Position numbers and translations under genes: made by a program. From Bifidobacterium sp. ESL0769 (lineage in GTDB: Bacteria; Actinomycetota; Actinomycetes; Actinomycetales; Bifidobacteriaceae): a DNA stretch of 64,000 bases. The notes under the pieces are model-generated. The model did not search any database, was not told the DNA's origin, and was given only the letters and a program-made list of their open reading frames with translations. The stretch covers positions 1,240,001 through 1,304,000 of the forward strand of contig NZ_CP113918.1 in NCBI RefSeq assembly GCF_029395495.1, given 5' to 3'. The stretch's first letter is position 1. Each line of letters begins with the position of its first letter. Shown here in pieces: positions 57,600 through 64,000 of the stretch.

Positions 57600-60203
57600 C
57601 TAGGCACGCAATTGCGCACCAATCGCTTCTGTCTTATCGACAATAGCCTTGCGGATGGCCTCCGTGTCGTCGCTGGTAAGCGTCTTATCCGGAGAGCGGA
57701 AAGTGACGGAGTAGGCAAGGGACTTCTGATGCTCGCCGATCTGGTCGCCGGAGAACACGTCGAAGAGTTCGATGGACTCGAGATTGTCGCCTGCGGCATT
57801 CTCGATGACCTGCTGCAATTGCGCAGCGGTGACCGTGTCGGGAACGGTGAAAGCGAGGTCCTGCTTGACCGGCGGGAACGTCGAAATCGGCTTGGCCTGC
57901 ACCGGCTTACCGCTCAGTGTGGCGAAGAGGGCGGTCAGGTTCAATTCGAACGCTGCGGAATGTTCCGGGAAGCCGAGTGCCGCATTGACATGCGGGTGAA
58001 GCTCGCCGACCATGCCGACAAATACGTCTCCGGCCATGACCTTGGCAGCGCGGCCCGGATGCCATTGCATCGGCACATCCTGCGGCTCAGGCTGCACGAT
58101 TTGGACCTTGGCACCAAGACGATTAGCGACGCGGTTCATCACCTCGACAGCGTCACTGTAATCGACGTCCCGGCTTTCGCCGAGCCAACCGGTTTCGACG
58201 GCCTTGCCGGTCAGAATCGCGGCGACGTGCAGCGGTTGTTCGGGCAGACCGGCATCGAGCGCCTTCAGCTGCTCATCGGTCGGACGCTGTCCGCCGGGCA
58301 GTGCCGGAATGGCCGGAGCGTTCGGGTCCCAGAGATAGACATGGCCGATCTCATAGAGCGAGATGTTCTCAAGGCCGCGGCGCAGGTTGCGCTGGACGGT
58401 CTGCGCGAGCGTCGGCAGAACGTCACGACGCAGGTACGGACGGTCGCCGGCCAGAGGATTGGCGACTTCGACGCTCACTGGCTTGATCTCGTCGGGGTCG
58501 TAGCCGAACGCCTTGAAGTCGGCATCGCCGACGAACGGGTAGCTCAGCGTCTCCACCAGGCCGTATTCGGCCAGTTCGTTGGCCACATCGCGCTGACGCT
58601 GCTGGTCAGGGGTCAGCCCGACTTCACCCTCAACGGGTGCAGGAGGCACGGTAACCGGAATCTCGTCATAGCCAACGAGACGCGCGATTTCCTCGACCAA
58701 GTCGCAAGGCATGGTGAGGTCGGGGCGCCAGGTAGGAGGCACCACGAAAATGTGGCCTTCCTCTTTGCCGTCGCTGACCTTACAGCCGATGTCCTCGAGA
58801 ATCTCGCGGATGCGCTTATCGGAGGTGTCAAGTCCAGTGAGACGCTTGGTTTCGGTGAACTTGAAATCGATGGCCTCACGCGGCTGCGTGTGGTCGACAT
58901 CGATAGGCGTATCGGAAGGCTCTCCGTGGCCATACTTGGCCATCAAATCGGCGGCCATCTGGGCGGCTGCAGGCTGCAGCGCGTAGTCCACGCCGCGCTC
59001 GTAACGCTTCGAGGCCTCGGACGGGGTCTTGTGACGACGTGCGGAACGAGCGATGGTCACCTGGTCGAAGTGCGCGGATTCAAGAAGAATGTTCTTGGTA
59101 TCGGCGGTGACTTCGCCGTACAGACCACCCATAACGCCGGCGAGACCAAGAATGCGCGAGCTGCGCTTGCTGTCGGGCGAATCGGTAATGAGCAGATCTT
59201 CGATGCTCAGGTCGTGCTTTTTGCCGTCGAGCGTCGTCAGGGTCTCGCCCTTGTTGGCGCGGCGGACGACGATCGGCCCGCAGATTTTGTCGAGGTCGTA
59301 GGCGTGCATCGGCTGGCCCAGGTCCATCATCACGTAGTTGGTGACATCCACGGCCAACGAGATCGAACGCATGCCGGCACGAATCAGGCGGCGGCGCATC
59401 CAGCTCGGCGTTTCAGCCGACGGGTCGAAGTTGCGCACGATACGGGCATAATAGCGGTCACATCCGGGCACACCGTGAATCGGGTTGTTGTCTTCGATTT
59501 CGACCTCGATATCACCCTTGCCGTTTTCGGCGACCTGCGGGGTCTCAGCGTTGAGCGCGTCGACCGGATCGGTGTAGGCCGCACCGGTGGAATGGTGGTA
59601 TTCACGCGCCACACCACGATAGGAAAGCGTATAGCCGCGGTCGGGGGTGATGTTGATCTCCAGCACAGGCTGATCGAGATGCAGCAGGTGCATCGCGTCG
59701 TCGCCGGGCTTCAACGCGTCGGCCTCTTCCTTGCTGAAACCATAATGATTCAGCAGGATGATGCCACTGTGGTCGCTGCCCAGCCCCAGCTCACGTTCCG
59801 AAGCGCACATACCGTTGGAAATGTGGCCGTAGGTCTTGCGCGGTTCGATCTTGAAATCGCCGGGCAATACCGCTCCCGGAAGGGTGACAACGACTTTCTC
59901 TCCGGCAGCCATGTTCGGTGCGCCGCAGATGATGCCGCGCGGTACCTTGTTGCCGTTCTCGTCGGTGTCGTTGTACTTGTCACCGACGTCGACATGGCAC
60001 CAGTTGATGACTTTGCCGTTCTTCTGCGGTTCGGGCGTGCAATCGACCACGTAGCCGACGACGATGGGCCCGGTGACCTGCGAGGAATGAATCTCCTCTT
60101 CCTCAAGGCCTACGTGAACCAAGTCCTTGGCAAGCTGTTCGTATGTCAGACCGGCCGGAACCTCGACGTGCTCCTTGAGCCAGTCAATATCTACCATTGG
60201 CAT
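57600..60203 (-). CDS. pheT: Phenylalanyl-tRNA synthetase beta subunit
   Basis: This 867-aa protein shows the domains in order: N-terminal tRNA-binding-like OB region (VVGYVVDCTPEPQKNGKVINW), B3/4 editing domain (YARIVRNFDPSAETPSWMRRRL, DVTNYVMMDLGQPMHAYD), B5 domain, and a C-terminal anticodon-binding (FDX-ACB) region ending with SVTFRSPDKTLTSDDTEAIR. It forms the alpha2-beta2 enzyme with PheS. The start lies 7 bp after the pheS stop with GGGGGAG upstream. Confidence 0.98.
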   Translation of the reverse strand: MPMVDIDWLKEHVEVPAGLTYEQLAKDLVHVGLEEEEIHSSQVTGPIVVGYVVDCTPEPQKNGKVINWCHVDVGDKYNDTDENGNKVPRGIICGAPNMAAGEKVVVTLPGAVLPGDFKIEPRKTYGHISNGMCASERELGLGSDHSGIILLNHYGFSKEEADALKPGDDAMHLLHLDQPVLEINITPDRGYTLSYRGVAREYHHSTGAAYTDPVDALNAETPQVAENGKGDIEVEIEDNNPIHGVPGCDRYYARIVRNFDPSAETPSWMRRRLIRAGMRSISLAVDVTNYVMMDLGQPMHAYDLDKICGPIVVRRANKGETLTTLDGKKHDLSIEDLLITDSPDSKRSSRILGLAGVMGGLYGEVTADTKNILLESAHFDQVTIARSARRHKTPSEASKRYERGVDYALQPAAAQMAADLMAKYGHGEPSDTPIDVDHTQPREAIDFKFTETKRLTGLDTSDKRIREILEDIGCKVSDGKEEGHIFVVPPTWRPDLTMPCDLVEEIARLVGYDEIPVTVPPAPVEGEVGLTPDQQRQRDVANELAEYGLVETLSYPFVGDADFKAFGYDPDEIKPVSVEVANPLAGDRPYLRRDVLPTLAQTVQRNLRRGLENISLYEIGHVYLWDPNAPAIPALPGGQRPTDEQLKALDAGLPEQPLHVAAILTGKAVETGWLGESRDVDYSDAVEVMNRVANRLGAKVQIVQPEPQDVPMQWHPGRAAKVMAGDVFVGMVGELHPHVNAALGFPEHSAAFELNLTALFATLSGKPVQAKPISTFPPVKQDLAFTVPDTVTAAQLQQVIENAAGDNLESIELFDVFSGDQIGEHQKSLAYSVTFRSPDKTLTSDDTEAIRKAIVDKTEAIGAQLRA

Positions 60204-60210
60204 TGTTGGT

Positions 60211-61278
60211 TCACTCCCCCATCACAAACTGTTTGCTGAAACGCACGTCGCCTTCGACGAGGTCGTGCATGTCGTTGATATCGTGGCGCAGCAGCAGCGT
60301 GCGCTCCATGCCCACGCCGAACGCGAAGCCGGTGTAGACGTCCGGATCGAGGCCAGCCGAGCGCAGCACGTTCGGGTTGACCATGCCACAGCCACCCCAT
60401 TCAATCCAGCCGGGGCCGCCCTTCTTATCGGGGAACCAGAGATCCAGCTCGGCGCTGGGCTCGGTGAACGGGAAGTAGCTCGGGCGCAGGCGGCTCTTGG
60501 CCTCCGGGCCGAACATCGAGACGGCCAGCTTGTCAAGCACGCCCTTGAGGTCGCCCATCGTCAGGCCCTTGTCGACGGCCAGCGCCTCGCACTGGTGGAA
60601 GACCGGCGTATGCGTCGCGTCGAGTTCATCGGTACGGAACACGCGGCCGGGGGACGCGATATACAGCGGCACGCCGCGAGTCAGCAGCGCACGCACCTGA
60701 TCGGACGAGGTCTGCGTACGCAGCACCATGTTGGAGCCCACGAATCCGGCGGCATCCTTGGCCTGGTTGCCTTTGACATAGAAGGTATCCTGCATTTGGC
60801 GGGCAGGATGGTCGGGTCCAAAGTTCAGCGCGTCAAAGTCGTACCATTCGGTTTCCACCTCGGGGCCCGCGGAGATCTGCCAGCCCATGGAGATGAAGAG
60901 GTCTTCGACGTCCTCCATCAGCTTAGGCAGCGGGTGACGGGCACCGAGCGGCTTGCGGTTGACGGGAAGGGTCATATCGACCGTTTCGGAGGCGAGTTGA
61001 CGGGTCTCCTCTTCGGCCTTGACCTGCGCTTCCTTCATGCCAAAGGCACGCCCGAAATCGGCACGTAGCTTGCCCATCAGCTGGCCAGCGCCCTTCTTCT
61101 CGTCTTTCGGCAAACCTCCGATGGCGCGGCTGGCCTGGGCCATCGCTGACTCAGCCCCGGCGTACTCCGTCTTGATGGCTTTGAGCTCCTCCATGGTGGA
61201 GGCACTCTTGATTTTCGAGATGCCCTCGGCGACCGCATCGGTCACCGCTCCGGCATCGAATGATGCACTCTGTGCCAC
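60211..61278 (-). CDS. pheS: Phenylalanyl-tRNA synthetase alpha subunit
   Basis: This catalytic class II subunit has 355 aa. It carries motif 2-like TSSDQVRALLTRGVPLYIASPGRVFRTDELDATHTPVFHQ and motif 3 GFAFGVGMERTLLLRHDI. DLWFPDKKGGPGWIEWGGCG is a phenylalanine-pocket region. The N-terminal coiled-coil (residues 10-100) binds tRNA. The start is GTG 61278 (GGAAAGGG upstream); 61305 is an alternative. Directly upstream of pheT. Confidence 0.97.
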   Translation of the reverse strand: MAQSASFDAGAVTDAVAEGISKIKSASTMEELKAIKTEYAGAESAMAQASRAIGGLPKDEKKGAGQLMGKLRADFGRAFGMKEAQVKAEEETRQLASETVDMTLPVNRKPLGARHPLPKLMEDVEDLFISMGWQISAGPEVETEWYDFDALNFGPDHPARQMQDTFYVKGNQAKDAAGFVGSNMVLRTQTSSDQVRALLTRGVPLYIASPGRVFRTDELDATHTPVFHQCEALAVDKGLTMGDLKGVLDKLAVSMFGPEAKSRLRPSYFPFTEPSAELDLWFPDKKGGPGWIEWGGCGMVNPNVLRSAGLDPDVYTGFAFGVGMERTLLLRHDINDMHDLVEGDVRFSKQFVMGE

Positions 61279-61438
61279 GAGTACCCTTTCCTTCAATTTT
61301 TTCAAACCTTGAAACGTTTGGGATTACATGGGCAAAAGTCATGAATCACAAGCGTTTACAGCCTTTTCATTGTTTCAATATGACTCGACATAGCGCTGTG
61401 TCCGTTTGCGTCAGTCATCACTTAATAAAAAACCTGTT

Positions 61439-62557
61439 TTAGCGACGTTGTGCAGCGTCGCGAGCCATAGCAAGTGTAAAAAGCATCACCGAAGTGCTGG
61501 TGGCAAGATTGAGCGATTCGGCCTTGCCGTACAGCGGTATCGAGACGATGCGTTGCACACGTTCCAGCACATCGTTCGGCAATCCGCGCGCCTCGTTACC
61601 AAATAGGATCGCGCAGGAACATTGAGCGTTTTGACTTGAAGTATTTCCTTCGTTTCGAACATTCCCTGCTTTGTTATTATCGGATAATAATTCAGAACTT
61701 CGGCCATTATGATCATCGGTATGGCCACTTTGCGAATCTCCGAACCCTGCCACCACGTCAATCAACGATTCCGGCTTGATTTTTTGAGTGCCATAAACAT
61801 CGGCGGCCATTACTTCACGATGCTGTTCTTCTGCCCATGCGAAGAATTCGTCGGTGCTCATCGTAACCACCGGCAAGTGGAAAAGCGAACCTGTCGTGGA
61901 ACGGATGACCTTCGGATTGAACCGGTCGACGCAATCGTCCACGAAAATCACCGCGCGGCATCCGGCAGCATCTGCCGAACGAATCACCGTTCCCGCGTTG
62001 CCGGGGTCGCGAATCTGCCAGAACGCGGCCACCGTATCACCAAACCGAACGGAATCTGCTTTGTTCTCAGAGGATTGCGAATCTGCATTTGTCGCGTTAT
62101 CGTCTGTTTCGGCGCCGGACATTACGTCGGTCCCCCGAGTTGCAACATTATGGAATACTTTTGCAATTTTTACATAACCGGATTCGCTATGCTCGAAGTC
62201 GTCAATCATGCGATTCTGCACAGTTTCAAGATTGCCGACCGCAACAATACCCTGCGCATCCGTACTCATACGATGCATAACATCGCCAGCCACCTGGTGA
62301 ATATACAGTCCCTGTTCGTCGGCTTCACGCGCAATATCCTCGACCACCGGCGAAAGCAACCCGGACTGCCGCTCATCCATTTGCACATAGCAATCCTCAA
62401 CCACCGCAGGCATCCATCGCACGATTTCGCGAACCGATTGCGGACCCTCAATAAGAAACTTTCCAGACTTCTTACGGCCTTTGGTCTTTTCAAGCTCCGC
62501 AACACGCTTCACGCGCTCAGATTTCAGATTGTCAATAATGTGCTGGTTAAAAGGCAT
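61439..62557 (-). CDS. SpoU/TrmH-family RNA 2'-O-methyltransferase
   Basis: This 372-aa protein has the knotted SPOUT signatures: WQIRDPGNAGTVIRSADAAGCRAVIF, ILFGNEARGLPNDVL and VSIPLYGKAESLNLATSTSVMLF. An N-terminal RNA-binding (L30e-like) region is present. Two low-complexity inserts interrupt it: one around 140-165 (DNATNADSQSSENKADS) and one around 280-315 (HTDDHNGRSSELLSDNNKAG). The order methyltransferase-pheS-pheT is conserved in actinobacteria, so a 23S rRNA target (TsnR-like) is plausible. Confidence 0.92.
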   Translation of the reverse strand: MPFNQHIIDNLKSERVKRVAELEKTKGRKKSGKFLIEGPQSVREIVRWMPAVVEDCYVQMDERQSGLLSPVVEDIAREADEQGLYIHQVAGDVMHRMSTDAQGIVAVGNLETVQNRMIDDFEHSESGYVKIAKVFHNVATRGTDVMSGAETDDNATNADSQSSENKADSVRFGDTVAAFWQIRDPGNAGTVIRSADAAGCRAVIFVDDCVDRFNPKVIRSTTGSLFHLPVVTMSTDEFFAWAEEQHREVMAADVYGTQKIKPESLIDVVAGFGDSQSGHTDDHNGRSSELLSDNNKAGNVRNEGNTSSQNAQCSCAILFGNEARGLPNDVLERVQRIVSIPLYGKAESLNLATSTSVMLFTLAMARDAAQRR

Positions 62558-62616
62558 GGCTCCACTTTACGCGAAAGCTACGGCAACCAAATCAGACAAA
62601 CCGGCATAGACGTGTC

Positions 62617-63045
62617 TCAGACAGCAACGGGAGCATTGCTCATTTCTGAAACGTCTAGAGACTCAAGCTCTTTAGGTATCGAATTTGAATGCTCGATAAC
62701 CACGTCAAGGCCATCCTTACGCAGCTTCAAATAGTCAAACAGCATCCCGATGGATGAGGCGGCACCATCGCTCATCCTTAGTTCCTCGCATGAAGCTTTC
62801 GCACGAACACGACTGATAACCGCAGCGTAAAGACATCCTCTTCGGACGAAGTCGACCACCAAGAGAGTATTGTCCTCGCCATGCTGCGAAACCCTTGAAA
62901 GCACAGTGGCCATCGGCTCATCGCAGTCCGCACAGATCACTGGCATCCCGGAAACATAGTGTGCTCGATGAAGAAAATCGATTCCACGAGCAGAAGCCAG
63001 TAAAAGCGCCACCTTTTTCGTAGTTGCCATGTTAAGCGACGTCAT
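62617..63045 (-). CDS. Hypothetical protein, second gene of an unknown two-gene cassette
   Basis: This 142-aa protein starts at ATG 63045 (GAGGAGG five bases upstream). The frame continues farther upstream, but that part overlaps the preceding gene and is rejected. The sequence has alternating strands and helices (KKVALLLASARGIDFLHRAH, MPVICADCDEPMATVLSRVS, NTLLVVDFVRRGCLYAAVIS, SIGMLFDYLKLRKDGLDVVI), compatible with a small alpha/beta fold. No family was recognised. It follows the upstream gene by 25 bp on the same strand, so they are likely co-transcribed. Confidence 0.75.
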   Translation of the reverse strand: MTSLNMATTKKVALLLASARGIDFLHRAHYVSGMPVICADCDEPMATVLSRVSQHGEDNTLLVVDFVRRGCLYAAVISRVRAKASCEELRMSDGAASSIGMLFDYLKLRKDGLDVVIEHSNSIPKELESLDVSEMSNAPVAV

Positions 63046-63070
63046 ATCTGCCTCCTCACTTGTTTCGAAT

Positions 63071-63532
63071 CTAAAAAGTCTTGCACCATCTAGCATACTC
63101 GTCCTCATAATGGCTGAAACACCAATCCACGGATTGGTAAAATGCCTCATTGACGAAGTTCCAATCGCTATTCGGAATTTTGACAATCTTGCTAGCAGGC
63201 AGTTTTCGACATCTACGAAAACGATGATGATGAATCGTGCCATGTTTGGAATCAATCTCATGAAAATTATGACGGGAACGAGCATCGGGAGCCAAAGCGT
63301 CCAGAATAACCGAAAAGTCGACAACCATGTTTTTGTAACACTTCTTCGGGCATTCATGCAATACGATCGAATCTTCCAAAGGAATTTTCACATCGTCGAA
63401 ACAAGGCTCAGCATCCAGCGGAAGTTCATAGCTTTGCTGACCTAATTGCCTCTTAGCAAATGCAGCAGAGACATCGGATGTTTTCTTTGCAAAAGAGGGG
63501 TTCCTACCATCGTCTCTTTTTCTTTCCGACAT
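63071..63532 (-). CDS. Hypothetical Cys/His-rich protein, first gene of an unknown two-gene cassette
   Basis: This 153-aa protein starts at ATG 63532 (AGGTGG upstream) with a basic N-terminus MSERKRDDGRNPSFAKK. A middle section has VLHECPKKCYKNMVVDF and HNFHEIDSKHGTIHHHRFRR, giving a cluster of Cys and His that could bind a metal. The C-terminus is aromatic (WNFVNEAFYQSVDWCFSHYEDEYARW). No signal peptide or membrane helix. No family was recognised. It lies between the EcfT-type gene (151 bp away) and the second cassette gene. Confidence 0.75.
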   Translation of the reverse strand: MSERKRDDGRNPSFAKKTSDVSAAFAKRQLGQQSYELPLDAEPCFDDVKIPLEDSIVLHECPKKCYKNMVVDFSVILDALAPDARSRHNFHEIDSKHGTIHHHRFRRCRKLPASKIVKIPNSDWNFVNEAFYQSVDWCFSHYEDEYARWCKTF

Positions 63533-63683
63533 TGATTCCACCTGCCTTCGCCACAACGCGTACCGTAATTTAAACATTAAAATCGACTAGCCAAACCAGC
63601 CGCTTTACCGTATAGCAATATACTACAAATATTACAATCAATGACGGACTCGAGACGAATTTCTTGTGGTCTTTTTAAAACAC

Positions 63684-64000
63684 TCACCCACCGAAGAAGG
63701 TGAAGGTGCCGGCGGCGGCGGAGGCGATGAGAGCAATCGTCGGGACTACGGCGCAGACGACGACGAAGACCCAATCTCTCGGATGGACACGGCTGACGCG
63801 GGCGTGGGTTCTGGGGATATCGCCGCCGAAACCGCGAGCTTCCATTGCCGTGGCGAGTGTCGTGGAACGTCGGATGGACAGGACCAGCAAGGCAAAGGTT
63901 TGCGGGAAGAACGCTTTGACCTTGTTTTCGTCGCCCAAGCCGCGGGAACGACGTGAGGCAGTCAGGGCGGCCCAATCGTCGCGAATCACCGAGAAGAGAC
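63684..64000 (-). CDS. Energy-coupling factor transporter transmembrane protein (EcfT/CbiQ), 5' part beyond window
   Basis: The frame is open to the window end, so the N-terminal part is missing; the visible 105 residues are the C-terminus. Two arginine motifs, ASRRSRGLG and AMEARGFGG, match the EcfT/CbiQ Ala-Arg-Gly elements that contact the ATPases. A membrane helix WVFVVVCAVVPTIALIASAAAGTF ends the protein. ECF transporters import vitamins or metal ions; the ATPases and S component would lie beyond the right edge. Confidence 0.8.
   Translation of the reverse strand, partial: LFSVIRDDWAALTASRRSRGLGDENKVKAFFPQTFALLVLSIRRSTTLATAMEARGFGGDIPRTHARVSRVHPRDWVFVVVCAVVPTIALIASAAAGTFTFFGG

Noticed and set aside
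57498..60239. Plus-strand open frame of 913 codons opposite pheT
   Set aside because: pheT is unambiguous on the minus strand; the antisense frame lacks domains and a start signal.
61279..61438. T-box or leader peptide upstream of pheST
   Set aside because: No T-box motif and no run of Phe codons in a short open frame were found.
62617..63357. Single 246-aa protein
   Set aside because: The first 104 codons overlap the better-supported upstream gene in another frame; the ATG at 63045 has GAGGAGG five bases upstream.

Overview
The window reads as a 64 kb piece of a Bifidobacterium-type actinobacterial chromosome. This is inferred from moderately high GC, predominantly minus-strand housekeeping genes, and the actinobacterial gene orders tyrS / HAD / tlyA / nadK / recN and (rRNA methyltransferase) / pheS / pheT / argC-J-B-D-F-R-G-H. 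There is no rRNA, phage or CRISPR array. Two tRNA genes are present, tRNA-Ala(GGC) and tRNA-Gln(TTG). The species cannot be named from sequence alone.

Layout. At 1-5.8 kb are a truncated ABC-type permease, a NarL-family histidine kinase/response regulator pair and leuS. At 6-15 kb lie a solitary solute-binding lipoprotein, CorA, a histidine phosphatase, a DUF218 protein with a serine-rich insert, an S10 serine carboxypeptidase, tRNA-Ala, a two-TM protein with a Ser/Gly/Thr tail, and an EamA exporter. At 15.5-20 kb are a flavin/PNPOx-like protein, a YedK/HMCES-type DNA-protein crosslink protein, a GH13 glycosidase, a helical LEA-like protein and a second histidine phosphatase. At 20-28 kb are the housekeeping genes rsfS, glmU, tRNA-Gln, prs, nadD, an acidic hypothetical, proA and thrC. 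At 28-31 kb is a GntR (YtrA-like) regulator / ABC ATPase / ABC-2 permease operon with palindromic operator candidates, followed by a HAD phosphatase. At 31-42 kb are two large imperfect palindromes, recN, nadK, a bactofilin-like gene on the opposite strand, tlyA, a HAD-IIA phosphatase, a highly unusual R/G/D-rich TPR protein with an acidic tail, tyrS and an SGNH hydrolase.

At 42-56 kb is the arginine biosynthesis cluster argCJBDFRG and argH, taking glutamate-derived N-acetyl intermediates to arginine under ArgR. It is split between argG and argH by a plus-strand cell-surface gene at 44.04-47.83 kb. This gene encodes BspA/DUF285-type leucine-rich repeats, two apparently identical 633-bp tandem units, a stalk and an LPFTG sortase anchor. 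In the sequence as given it is interrupted twice. A C10 tract lies 60 bp after its only well-placed start and puts the start out of frame. An A6 tract at the repeat/stalk junction produces a -1 frame break. Together these suggest a phase-variable (slipped-strand) adhesin and are the most interesting feature here.

At 56-64 kb are a DUF4190 membrane protein, pheT, pheS, a SpoU/TrmH methyltransferase, a two-gene cassette of unknown function and the 3' part of an EcfT-type transporter subunit running off the window end.
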